Source of the DNA: JAWKXU01 sp020446465
Lineage (GTDB): Bacteria; Pseudomonadota; Alphaproteobacteria; Sphingomonadales; Sphingomonadaceae
Length of the DNA stretch: 64,000 bases
Assembly: GCA_041396845.1 (NCBI GenBank)
Contig: JAWKXU010000003.1
Coordinates: 620,001 to 684,000, forward strand
Direction of reading: 5' to 3'
The number at the start of each line of letters is the position of its first letter. Positions within the stretch are counted from its first letter, which is position 1. This document shows, in pieces, positions 45,219 to 53,003 of the stretch. The position numbers were made by a program, and so were the translations under genes. The notes under the pieces are model-generated. The model saw only the letters and a program-made list of their open reading frames with translations, was not told the origin of the DNA and did no database searches.

Positions 45219-45236
45219 TTAAGCCATATGGCTTAA
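45219..45236. promoter_or_regulatory. Perfect 18-bp palindrome, candidate TetR operator
   Basis: TTAAGCCATATGGCTTAA is fully self-complementary. It is 23 bp upstream of the flavin monooxygenase start and between it and the divergent tetR gene (start 45350), a typical position for a TetR operator. Confidence 0.75.
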
Positions 45237-45349
45237 ATAGCGGACACGCCTTATCATCGTCAAGCTCAATCTACACAAGCGTTGATAGCTCTTGGGCTTT
45301 CCTGATGGTGCGGATACGTCCACAATAGCAGTAAGCAACAGGAGCGAAC

Positions 45350-45997
45350 GTGTCGGAAACTGCTGAAATTCAAAAAGATAATCTGGATAGTCGGACAAAA
45401 TTGATTCTTGCGGCAGAAGTCCTTTTCGCACGCGAAGGGATCGATGGCGTATCATTACGCCAGGTTGCAGCTCATGCCGGGCAACGTAACCACCATGCCG
45501 TACAATACCACTTCGGAACCCGTGAAGACCTGGTGCAGGCCATTTTCGATTATCGCATGGAGCAAATGGAAACGCGTCGTCTGGAAATGCTCGCCAAAGC
45601 CAAAAACGAAGGTTTGCTACACGACGAACGCACCATCGCGGATATCATTTTCCTGCCACAACTCGCGCTGATCGATCGCTTCGGAGATTTTAGCTACGCT
45701 AATTTTCTGTGCCAATATCTTCTGCGAAATTCCAATGCGGAATTTGGACGCTTTAGCGACAACTTGCCTAACGGCCTTAAAAAAGTGCTCGACCTTCTTC
45801 GCAAACGACTGAATTTTCTGGGTGATGGCGCAGCGCAGAGGCGCCTGATTACAGCCTGCTTCATGTTTTTGAACATGCTTGCTGTTTATACACGAGATCT
45901 GGAATCAGGACGTGCAAGCGAAGATTTTAGCGAAGCACTAGAAGATTCAATGCGCCAACTTGTCGCAGCATTATTCTTGCCTGTGGAGGAAACCTAA
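45350..45997 (+). CDS. TetR-family transcriptional regulator
   Basis: Regulator of 215 residues with helix-turn-helix GVSLRQVAAHAGQRNHHAVQ, then YHFGTREDLVQ. It starts with GTG, with AGGAG 6 bp upstream. The ligand domain is not assigned to a subgroup. Its 3' end overlaps the convergent SnoaL-like gene by 4 bp. It probably represses the monooxygenase gene through the palindrome at 45219. Confidence 0.85.
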   Translation: MSETAEIQKDNLDSRTKLILAAEVLFAREGIDGVSLRQVAAHAGQRNHHAVQYHFGTREDLVQAIFDYRMEQMETRRLEMLAKAKNEGLLHDERTIADIIFLPQLALIDRFGDFSYANFLCQYLLRNSNAEFGRFSDNLPNGLKKVLDLLRKRLNFLGDGAAQRRLITACFMFLNMLAVYTRDLESGRASEDFSEALEDSMRQLVAALFLPVEET

Positions 45998-46398
45998 TCG
46001 AAAAACACCTGCTTCATATGCAGCGTGTCGCAGTATTCCTTGACAGAAGCCACTTTACCATCGCGCACTGTAACCAGAAGATGATAAAAGTTGGAATAGA
46101 TTCGCCCATTTAGCAATTCTGCATGACTTTCCGCTTCCACCGCAACCTTGTCGCCTTCTGCCACCATACCAGTTGACCATATCTTGAGGGCGCCTGTCTT
46201 GTAAGCGGACTTTGCCCCCTCGACGAGCCTGGCGAAATCGTCACGCCCATAAGTACCTGAAAGGCGATCTATACGCCCGCTGACCCACCAGGTTGCATCA
46301 TCGGTCATCATCTCAACCAAAGCGGGCACGTCCCCGCGACTGAATGCCTCCAGCAGTTGATCTATAACCTTCTTGTTAGCCTCTGTATTCGTGACCAT
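45994..46398 (-). CDS. SnoaL/NTF2-like protein
   Basis: NTF2-fold protein of 134 residues: VIDQLLEAFSRGDVPALVEM, MTDDATWWVSGRIDRLSGTY, YHLLVTVRDGKVASVKEYCD. It resembles the ketosteroid-isomerase-like SnoaL group. Its start overlaps the ribBX stop (TGATG), making it the last gene of the operon 50951-45994. No catalytic assignment. Confidence 0.78.
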   Translation of the reverse strand: MVTNTEANKKVIDQLLEAFSRGDVPALVEMMTDDATWWVSGRIDRLSGTYGRDDFARLVEGAKSAYKTGALKIWSTGMVAEGDKVAVEAESHAELLNGRIYSNFYHLLVTVRDGKVASVKEYCDTLHMKQVFFD

Positions 46399-47510
46399 CA
46401 GCCACCATCCCTTTCAACGACCGGTGTTCGGTCCACAACCTCAAGCCCAAAACCTTCCAGGGCGGCCATCTTCGCTGAACTGGAGGTGAGCAAGTTCATC
46501 CTGGCTACGCCAAGTTCCCGCAGAATCTGTGCGCCGATTCCATAATCCCGCGAACCGAAACGGTTTGCGTATTCGCGGCGCCCACCTTCGACCCTGCGAG
46601 AGATTGACTTCGGATCGGGATCGCGCACGAAGACCGCTACACTGGGACCATCATGCTCCCCGATCTGCCGCAACATGCGCGGGACGTAATCCCTGTGCGC
46701 ATAACGGTATCCAAGCAGGTCGGCAGTCAAGTCTACCTGGTGAACGCGCACCAGCGTTTCGGTTTCAGGGTTCGGCTGCCCGCGCACAAGCGCCACATGT
46801 TCACCCCCATCAATCAAATCGCGAAAAACGTGAATTGTGAAGTTATTGCCGAAATAGGTTTCAAAAGGTGCTTCGGTTATTTTCTCGACAAGCTTTTCCG
46901 ACTTGCGTCGATAGGCAATAAGGTCGGCAATCGTGCCAATCTTCATGCCATGCTTCGCGGCGAAAGGAATGAGGTCCGGCAAACGCGCCATTGAGCCATC
47001 CTCGTTCATCACCTCGCAAATGACGCCGGCAGGCATCAGGCCAGCAAGACGCGAGATATCAACCGCAGCTTCCGTATGCCCGGCACGCATAAGCACACCG
47101 CCATCGCGGGCTACGAGGGGAAAAACGTGCCCCGGTGTCACTATATCCTCCGGCGTGCTGGCAGGGTTGATCGCTGTCGCAATCGTGCGCGCCCGGTCAT
47201 AAGCGGAAATGCCAGTCGTGACGCCTTTGGCAGCTTCTATCGAGACAGTAAAAGCCGTGCCATGGCCAGAGCGGTTATCCTGTGACATCTGCTCAAGCTC
47301 CAGTTCGCGCGCGCGCTGTCCGGTAATCGCAAGGCAGATAAGTCCGCGTGCATGGCGGGCCATCTGATTGATCCGTTCCGGCGTTGCAAACTGTGCGGGA
47401 ACAATAATGTCCCCTTCATTTTCACGGTCATCCGCATCGACGAGTATAAACGGCTGCCCGTTCTGGGCATCCATTATGATATCTTCGATTGCCGATATTT
47501 CGCTTGCCAT
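46398..47510 (-). CDS. ribBX: RibBX: DHBP synthase fused to a degenerate GTP-cyclohydrolase-II-like domain
   Basis: 370 residues. The N-terminal 3,4-dihydroxy-2-butanone-4-phosphate synthase domain is complete: LVDADDRENEGDII and MRAGHTEAAVDISRLAGL hold the acidic and histidine residues. The C-terminal half aligns with RibA, but the zinc/active-site segment (usually HxECLTGDxxxSxRCDCG) reads RVHQVDLTADLLGYRYAHRD, with no cysteines, so GTP cyclohydrolase activity is not expected. This matches RibBX proteins known in proteobacteria. Its place among FMN-dependent monooxygenases suggests extra flavin supply. The ATG at 47510 (GGAAGGG upstream) is chosen. Confidence 0.85.
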   Translation of the reverse strand: MASEISAIEDIIMDAQNGQPFILVDADDRENEGDIIVPAQFATPERINQMARHARGLICLAITGQRARELELEQMSQDNRSGHGTAFTVSIEAAKGVTTGISAYDRARTIATAINPASTPEDIVTPGHVFPLVARDGGVLMRAGHTEAAVDISRLAGLMPAGVICEVMNEDGSMARLPDLIPFAAKHGMKIGTIADLIAYRRKSEKLVEKITEAPFETYFGNNFTIHVFRDLIDGGEHVALVRGQPNPETETLVRVHQVDLTADLLGYRYAHRDYVPRMLRQIGEHDGPSVAVFVRDPDPKSISRRVEGGRREYANRFGSRDYGIGAQILRELGVARMNLLTSSSAKMAALEGFGLEVVDRTPVVERDGG

Positions 47511-47524
47511 CCCAACCCTTCCAA

Positions 47525-48313
47525 TCATGCCCGCCCTTGTTCGCGTGGCGGCAAACCGGCTGTATGGTCACGGACATAACCCACTGTGTCGACTGCGATG
47601 TCGAATGCCGGCTTGCTATAGCTGTAACAGGCACCTTCACGCTGCGGTTCGTTTCGGGCCGCAATCGGATGAACTCCATCAACAATGTATTGTCGGCCAT
47701 GCGAAATAAAGGCAATCATTTGCGCCATCTGCCAGATATCACGCGCAAAGCCGGTAAAGCGTTTATCAGCCCACCGGCCAAAACCACCGAAAAGCGATTG
47801 CCCTGAAAATTCCGCAGGGGAGACAATCACGTCATTCCGAAGCTCGACAACCATTGGATCAGATCCTTGGGCATGTGCAATCAAGGTCTGTCGTTCCTCT
47901 TCGTCCTTGTCAGAAATGGATAGTTCGACACATTCGTCTTTCACATCGCGGTGAATCGCCGACACGCCCAATGTCGCCATATCGATAAGGTGCGTGCAGT
48001 GTGCACCACGTGAAAACCGGCCTGCAATCGCTGCTCGCCCTTCCGCGATCAAGCATCCGACAAACTGCTGCAACAGCGCAACAGCGCCAGGACAGGTTGT
48101 CTTGGGAAAGCGTCGCATTTCACCAGAGATTGCGGTTACCGAATGGCCATCATGTTCGATTTCGACAACCATGTCATGAAAGTCATCGAACAAGGATACC
48201 GTCATCCGCAACCGATCAGCCGTGAAGCATATACGTCTGCGGCATACACCCGTTCCATAAGCCGGATTGGGTGGATAGCTCGTCAGTCGCTCGCTCGTCG
48301 CGGGCTTGCCCAT
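47525..48313 (-). CDS. DUF2889 protein
   Basis: About 262 residues. The central region (SLFDDFHDMVVEIEHDGHSV, RFPKTTCPGAVALLQQFVGC) fits the DUF2889 family, found in terpenoid, steroid and aromatic catabolic clusters but of unknown function. His- and Cys-containing motifs (HCTHLIDMATLGVSAI) could bind metal. The start is uncertain: 48313 avoids a long overlap with the crotonase gene; 48364 is possible. It ends 15 bp before the ribBX start. Confidence 0.72.
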   Translation of the reverse strand: MGKPATSERLTSYPPNPAYGTGVCRRRICFTADRLRMTVSLFDDFHDMVVEIEHDGHSVTAISGEMRRFPKTTCPGAVALLQQFVGCLIAEGRAAIAGRFSRGAHCTHLIDMATLGVSAIHRDVKDECVELSISDKDEEERQTLIAHAQGSDPMVVELRNDVIVSPAEFSGQSLFGGFGRWADKRFTGFARDIWQMAQMIAFISHGRQYIVDGVHPIAARNEPQREGACYSYSKPAFDIAVDTVGYVRDHTAGLPPREQGRA

Positions 48314-48317
48314 TCCT

Positions 48318-49088
48318 TTAACGCCCGCTCCATACCGGCTTGCGTCCTTCGGCAGCGGCTGCATCGCGCTCCTTTACGTCCTCGCTTTCTGCGTATTGCT
48401 CGATTTCCTCGAAACGCGTCATCAAGGCGACGTCCAGCGGATAACCGAGCCGGCCATTAACGGCGGCCTTGGCTGCCTGGTTGGCGCGCGGTGCAGCCTT
48501 GTTGATCCTGGCTACCCAGTTCGCCGCTGCTTCAGCAAGATTTTCCAGAGGCACAACTTCGTTTGCCAGGCCGTGCTGCGCCGCAGTTGCCGCGTCGATC
48601 CGCTCCCCCGTCAGGATCATCGCCATAGCGATGTGGTATGGTAGCTGGCGCACTGCACGGTGCACAACTCCACATTCACCAATGATGCCATGCCGCGTCT
48701 CAGGCAGACCGAACTGCGCGTTGTCGGCAGCAACGATAATGTCCGCACACATGGCGAGTTCGAACCCGCCCCCGACGCAAAAGCCCTGCACGGCTGCCAC
48801 CATCGGCTTTTTAAGCGTCACCATTGGCCCGCCGATGCCAGTCAACCCGCCAGCCAAAGCCATACGAGTCTTGCGTTCCGGGCCTTCTGAAACATCCGCT
48901 CCGATGCAAAATGCTCTCTCACCTTCGGCAGACAGGATAACAGACCATATATCCGGGTCTTCATTGATCGTTGTCCAGGCATCGAACAGGAGATTGTCCA
49001 TCCCCCCGGTAATGGCGTTCATGCCTTCAGGTCGGTTCAGCCGCACATGCGCAATGTGATTTGCCACGCTGAATTCAACGTCAGCCAT
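48318..49088 (-). CDS. Enoyl-CoA hydratase/isomerase (crotonase)
   Basis: Crotonase of 256 residues: ERAFCIGADVSEG in the oxyanion region, VQGFCVGGGFELAMCADIIV with the first Glu, and LPETRHGIIGECGVVHRAVR with a candidate second Glu. It is a plausible hydratase or isomerase. It lies 4 bp downstream of another crotonase gene. Confidence 0.87.
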   Translation of the reverse strand: MADVEFSVANHIAHVRLNRPEGMNAITGGMDNLLFDAWTTINEDPDIWSVILSAEGERAFCIGADVSEGPERKTRMALAGGLTGIGGPMVTLKKPMVAAVQGFCVGGGFELAMCADIIVAADNAQFGLPETRHGIIGECGVVHRAVRQLPYHIAMAMILTGERIDAATAAQHGLANEVVPLENLAEAAANWVARINKAAPRANQAAKAAVNGRLGYPLDVALMTRFEEIEQYAESEDVKERDAAAAEGRKPVWSGR

Positions 49089-49092
49089 CTGT

Positions 49093-49920
49093 TCAGTCCT
49101 TCTTGAAGCGATTAAATATCTGGGTGGAGCTTTCGCCCCGATAAGACTTGACGACGTCCATCAATCCCTCGTCCGCGATACGCTGGCGCATAGCCAGCAC
49201 CGCCGGTTCGAGGTGGAGAATAGCATCGCTTTCGGAAATTGCATTGACTGCCGAGAGGAAGCCCTGCGCTTCCATCGCGCGGTTGATCGAATGCTTCTTG
49301 ATCGCGAGCACCGATGGCGGGATCATCGCCATGCGTCCAGCCAATGCTTCGACACAGGCGACCAACGCATTCGCAGGCACGGCTGCATTGGCCCAGCCCC
49401 ATTCAACGGCTGTCTCTCCATCGACCCAGTTACCCGGCAAGAATGCCAGTTCCTTCGCCCGGCGTGCACCAACATGATGCGCCCAAGCCGGAGCAACATA
49501 ACCTCCGCCCAGCGGAATACCTGGCTCACCAATGCGTGCGTCCTGTGTGACAATGACCATGTCTGCAAAACATGGCATTTGCGCTGATATACCCATGCAA
49601 AAGCCGTGAATTGCCAGAATAACAGGCTTGGGATGGCGCCACATCGCGAGCCAGCGATCAAGGTTGCGGCGCAAGCGGGCAACGTCATCCACCGGTGTTG
49701 CGTCAGCGTTGTATTCGGAGAGGTCAGCTCCGGCGCTGAAACCTTTACCTTCCCCCCTGACGCCCACGACTGGTGCACCTTCGGTTTCCAGCCGTGCAAG
49801 CGCGTCTGAAAACGCCTCCAGCAAGGCTCCATTGAAAGCGTTTGCGGCAGTGGGCCGATCAAGCACGATCCAGGAGAGTGTCTCGCCGTGTTCAATTCTG
49901 AGAGGGGCAGTTGCGGTCAT
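49093..49920 (-). CDS. Enoyl-CoA hydratase/isomerase (crotonase)
   Basis: Crotonase-family protein of 275 residues: GKGFSAGADLSEYNADATPV, IHGFCMGISAQMPCFADMVIV, GEPGIPLGGGYVAPAWAHHV. The first catalytic Glu of hydratases is replaced (SAQMP), so it may be an isomerase, dehalogenase- or hydrolase-like member. Operon neighbours: a SnoaL-like gene 10 bp upstream and a second crotonase 4 bp downstream. Confidence 0.85.
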   Translation of the reverse strand: MTATAPLRIEHGETLSWIVLDRPTAANAFNGALLEAFSDALARLETEGAPVVGVRGEGKGFSAGADLSEYNADATPVDDVARLRRNLDRWLAMWRHPKPVILAIHGFCMGISAQMPCFADMVIVTQDARIGEPGIPLGGGYVAPAWAHHVGARRAKELAFLPGNWVDGETAVEWGWANAAVPANALVACVEALAGRMAMIPPSVLAIKKHSINRAMEAQGFLSAVNAISESDAILHLEPAVLAMRQRIADEGLMDVVKSYRGESSTQIFNRFKKD

Positions 49921-49930
49921 CGGCAGGCTT

Positions 49931-50392
49931 TCAGGGGTTGCGCCCGATCTCGTTGCCGGCCTTGACGTGATAGTCTGTCGTCATCGTTGTTTTCAGAACG
50001 CGCTTCTTGAATTTCCACTGCCCGTTATCTTTTACCAGCGTATCGAAATACTGGCCGTAGAGTATGCCATCGGGGCGGTCCTTTGTGTAGCGGTGGATAG
50101 CAACCAGAATTGTGCGCGTATTCACCTCGGTCGGCGATACCCAGTCGATAACGGGCCGCGAGTTATGATGGCTGGTGCCGCGGAAAAACGAACCGATCCC
50201 GTCCAGCGTCTTTTTATAGGCGTCCTTGCCCTTTGCGCCAAAATTGGGCGCATAATCGACCTCGCAGTCATCGACGAACAGGTCAGCCATCTGCTCTGGC
50301 ATGTTCATGTCGAGATAATAGGCATAGTCCGCCATGACCCGCTCGATTGCGCGTTCTTCAAGCAGTTGTTGCAGGGCTTCCTCGTTGCTCAC
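49931..50392 (-). CDS. SnoaL/NTF2-like protein
   Basis: NTF2-fold protein of 153 residues: MADYAYYLDMNMPEQMADLF, HHNSRPVIDWVSPTEVNTRT, GQYFDTLVKDNGQWKFKKRV. It resembles the small subunit-like/scytalone-dehydratase group (SnoaL_4). The GTG at 50392, with AAAGGATATCAA upstream, is chosen; the longer frame overlaps the next gene. Role unknown; possible dehydration or isomerisation. Confidence 0.78.
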   Translation of the reverse strand: MSNEEALQQLLEERAIERVMADYAYYLDMNMPEQMADLFVDDCEVDYAPNFGAKGKDAYKKTLDGIGSFFRGTSHHNSRPVIDWVSPTEVNTRTILVAIHRYTKDRPDGILYGQYFDTLVKDNGQWKFKKRVLKTTMTTDYHVKAGNEIGRNP

Positions 50393-50438
50393 TTGATATC
50401 CTTTCAGTCGAATGTGTTTGAATTGCGTTGCATTGCGA

Positions 50439-50951
50439 TCACCTGTCCGGGCGGGCACAATCGCTGCGTAAGGGATCTGCACCAGGCCAGCGCACATTGA
50501 ATGGTCGAGTCAGAGAGTGCTCAACCTCAGACCACGGCGCAATATGCACCGCCTTCATATCGCGCGAAGTGATCTGCCAGCCCCCCTCCTCACAGCGATA
50601 TGTATCGAGATAGCGGACCGCGCCAAAATAGGTCTTGTCTCCCAGCCCAAGTTCCAGGTGGGCGGCCACTGTGCCATTCGCTTTCCCGTTGCCGGTGAAT
50701 TCTATCTGCACATAATGAGGCGTATGCACAGTCTGCCCCATGTGAGCGCGAGCTTCTTTCAGAAAGGCAATTATCGCCTCGCGCGTATGATCCCCTGAAA
50801 ACCCTGATGCGACAAATGCTGCATCCGCAGTGAAGCACTTTGCAACCGCCTCGTAATCGTCAAGATCAATCGCACAAAAATAAGCCGCAACCAGATCCTG
50901 TATGGCGGCACGATCTTCCAGACGGCTAATGCGCTGTTCCAAGTTGGTCAA
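50439..50951 (-). CDS. SnoaL/NTF2-like protein, first gene of the operon
   Basis: NTF2-fold protein of 170 residues: ISRLEDRAAIQDLVAAYFCA, DLDDYEAVAKCFTADAAFVA, GGWQITSRDMKAVHIAPW. Same SnoaL_4-type group as the downstream neighbour; the two could form a heteromer. Starts the minus-strand operon that ends with the SnoaL-like gene at 45994. Confidence 0.78.
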   Translation of the reverse strand: MTNLEQRISRLEDRAAIQDLVAAYFCAIDLDDYEAVAKCFTADAAFVASGFSGDHTREAIIAFLKEARAHMGQTVHTPHYVQIEFTGNGKANGTVAAHLELGLGDKTYFGAVRYLDTYRCEEGGWQITSRDMKAVHIAPWSEVEHSLTRPFNVRWPGADPLRSDCARPDR

Positions 50952-51042
50952 AAATCACTCTCCTGCCAAGACTATGGCGCTCCGGCCAGAAGTGGTCAAC
51001 ACTTAAGTTGACTGCGTTCGGATATTGTTTAAACCGAGGGGT

Positions 51043-51702
51043 ATGGAGTCAGTCATACTGCAAGCATTGCGGGAATATGTCGCCGAACAAGCACAAAGCC
51101 TGCCAGACGGCGAAGGGCTAGACCCATTCGCCAAGTCCCTCATCGAACTTGCCCTCGCATCGTCAGCGACCGCGCTCGATTACGACGCAATGCAAGCCTG
51201 TATGGCCCGGGCATTTACCAATGGCGCATCGCTGGACAATGTTGAAGAAATCATCGCGCTCGTCTCTGGTCTTGGTGTCCACTCACTGATGGCAAGCCAG
51301 GCAACCTTGCTGAAGATCGCTGCTGCACAAGGCCTCATCGACGCGACTGCCCCCCTTACCGCCGAACAACAGATGCTGTGGGACAAACACGTTGGCGACG
51401 ATCCTTTCTGGATCGGTTTTGAACGCGAGAATCCGGGATTTCTGGATTCCATGCTGCGCATTTCTCCAATCCAGTTTACGGCATTCTTTGATTACTGCGC
51501 GATACCATGGAAAATCGGTTCGGTACGCGCACTGACAAAAGAACTGGCCGCGCTGGCCTGCGATATGGCGCCGACCCATGCATTCGGCCCCGGCTTGCGA
51601 GTGCATTTACGCAACGCCATCGGTCTGGGAGCGAACCGCCGTCAGATAACGGATTTGCTGGAGCTTGTCACTGAAGCCCCAGACCACCGCGGAATCGTCT
51701 GA
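51043..51702 (+). CDS. Carboxymuconolactone-decarboxylase/AhpD-like protein
   Basis: All-helical protein of 219 residues that looks like two CMD-type halves: LIELALASSATALDYDAMQA, NVEEIIALVSGLGVHSLMAS, and in the second half LACDMAPTHAFGPGLRVHLR, RRQITDLLELVTEA. No CxxC redox pair is seen, so it is not AhpD-like peroxidase. Function unknown. The ATG at 51043 follows GAGGGGT. It diverges from the SnoaL operon, sharing an intergenic region of about 90 bp. Confidence 0.68.
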   Translation: MESVILQALREYVAEQAQSLPDGEGLDPFAKSLIELALASSATALDYDAMQACMARAFTNGASLDNVEEIIALVSGLGVHSLMASQATLLKIAAAQGLIDATAPLTAEQQMLWDKHVGDDPFWIGFERENPGFLDSMLRISPIQFTAFFDYCAIPWKIGSVRALTKELAALACDMAPTHAFGPGLRVHLRNAIGLGANRRQITDLLELVTEAPDHRGIV

Positions 51703-52600
51703 AAATTGCGCTATTCTGGCACAGGCCACGACCATATAAATTAGCGATTTTGCCCCCTATAGCTTTTCGTGAAAAAGTTGAACCGGAAGAAACCCTATAG
51801 GCTTTTGATTTGTCGCATTTCCTAGGCGGCGTGGACAAATTTGATCCAGTTCTGGCGGTGGCGAGATGGACCATGCCGAGGAAGCTGCTGGCAAGTTGGT
51901 CGTAACGGGTGGCGATGGCGCGGTTGATCTTGAGATGGCCGAACATGCGCTCGATGCGGTTGCGCTGCTTGTAGAGCGCCCGATCATGCTCGATTTTCAC
52001 GCGGCGGTTTGACCGGCCAGGAATGACGACCTTGATATTCCGTTCGGCAAGGTCGGTTCGGATTGCGTCGGCATCGTAGCCCTTGTCGGCGAGCAAAGCG
52101 TCAGGTGCGCGCTCGGGTAGGTCGATCAGAGCCTCATAAGCTTTACAATCTGCGGCCTCGCCGACCGTCAGATGGAAGGCGAGCGGTCGTCCGAGGGCAT
52201 CAGCCAGGCAGTGGTTTACTGGTGAACCCGCCCCGCGAGCGGCCAAGAGCGCGTCGATGAGTCCCCCTTTTCCGCCCGCTGCCGAGACGTGGGCGCGAAC
52301 GGTAGTGCTGTCTATGCTGTAGTGCCCGCTGTCCGCCATGACCTCCGCCAGCGTCACGGCCACTGTCTCCCAGACTCCGGCCTCGCTCCAACGTCGGAAT
52401 CGCCGATAGATGGTGTTCCAGCTGCCATATTTGGGCGGCACGTCGCGCCAGGGAGCACCGCAGCGGAGTCGCCACAGGATGCCATTGATGATTGAGCGGT
52501 TCTGCTCGGGCGGCCTGCCTCGACCACGGTTTTCAGGCTCGATGGGCAATAAGCCCTTCAGAACGCGCCATTCCGCTTCGGTAAGATCGCCCCTACTCAA
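51668..52600 (-). CDS. IS5-family transposase with frameshifted C-terminus
   Basis: DDE transposase: LTEAEWRVLKGLLPIE, RCGAPWRDVPPKYG, SIDSTTVRAHVSAAGG (Asp), LLADKGYDADAIRTDL (Asp), QRNRIERMFGHLKINRAIAT (Glu). It starts at TTG 52600 with GGAGGCAGG upstream. Near 51855 the frame shifts: the normal ending WIKFVHAA followed by stop is present in another frame (stop at 51823), so this copy runs on for about 50 foreign codons to 51668, overlapping the convergent CMD-like gene. The catalytic core is intact. Confidence 0.85.
   Translation of the reverse strand: MSRGDLTEAEWRVLKGLLPIEPENRGRGRPPEQNRSIINGILWRLRCGAPWRDVPPKYGSWNTIYRRFRRWSEAGVWETVAVTLAEVMADSGHYSIDSTTVRAHVSAAGGKGGLIDALLAARGAGSPVNHCLADALGRPLAFHLTVGEAADCKAYEALIDLPERAPDALLADKGYDADAIRTDLAERNIKVVIPGRSNRRVKIEHDRALYKQRNRIERMFGHLKINRAIATRYDQLASSFLGMVHLATARTGSNLSTPPRKCDKSKAYRVSSGSTFSRKAIGGKIANLYGRGLCQNSAIFRRFRGGLGLQ
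51757..51823 (+). repeat. Palindromic intergenic repeat, copy 2
   Basis: Matches the element at 30739-30805 (minus strand) at about 58 of 67 positions. Here the CTATAG arms (51757-51762 and 51795-51800) are less perfectly paired. It directly abuts the 3' end of the IS5-type transposase gene, so the IS probably inserted into it. Confidence 0.72.
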
Positions 52601-52640
52601 GCCTGCCTCCAAAAAGCAGCCTTGAATCAATCCTGCGGCA
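51823..52640 (-). mobile_element. IS5-family (IS427-like) insertion sequence, ends not exactly defined
   Basis: A DDE transposase gene and about 30 bp of leader. I could not pair convincing terminal repeats, so both limits are approximate: the left end lies at or just left of the ancestral transposase stop at 51823, and the right end lies between about 52620 and 52650. Confidence 0.65.
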
Positions 52641-52649
52641 CCACGTCAA

Positions 52650-52952
52650 TCACATTGATCCGAGCGGCGCTGATTTGCCCCAAGACCCGCCGCGGCCGTG
52701 ATACGTCTCCGCTCCCAGCACGAAGTTTTGCCCGCAATCGGGGCAGCGGAAGCGATATAGCAAGATGTTATCGAGCGGACCGGCGTCGGACAGATCGCTG
52801 AACGCTATCGTTCCCTTCATCGGCCCTGCATCAATCTCTTCGATGTCGCCGTCAGCCACAGCTTGCCGGACCGTTCCAATCGCGCGGAACAGTTCGCCCG
52901 GCGTCCTGAAGCGCACATACTCGTCCAGATTTTCACAGCGTGAACAGGTCAT
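52650..52952 (-). CDS. Small zinc-ribbon-like protein of unknown function
   Basis: Protein of about 100 residues with a CxxC near the start (MTCSRCENLDEYVRF) and a second pair later (FRCPDCGQNFVLGAETYHG), suggesting a zinc site. No family recognised. It may have lost sequence at its 3' end, since the IS begins a few bases downstream. The frame opens upstream to 52982. Confidence 0.5.
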   Translation of the reverse strand: MTCSRCENLDEYVRFRTPGELFRAIGTVRQAVADGDIEEIDAGPMKGTIAFSDLSDAGPLDNILLYRFRCPDCGQNFVLGAETYHGRGGSWGKSAPLGSM

Positions 52953-53003
52953 CTCAAATCCGAATAGCAGGTCTGCCGGCACCAGCCAATTTGTCCACGC
53001 AGC

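Noticed and set aside
44140..45222. Plus-strand open frame of 360 codons opposite the luciferase-like gene at 44083
   Set aside because: Shadow frame; the minus-strand protein has full family motifs and a ribosome site.
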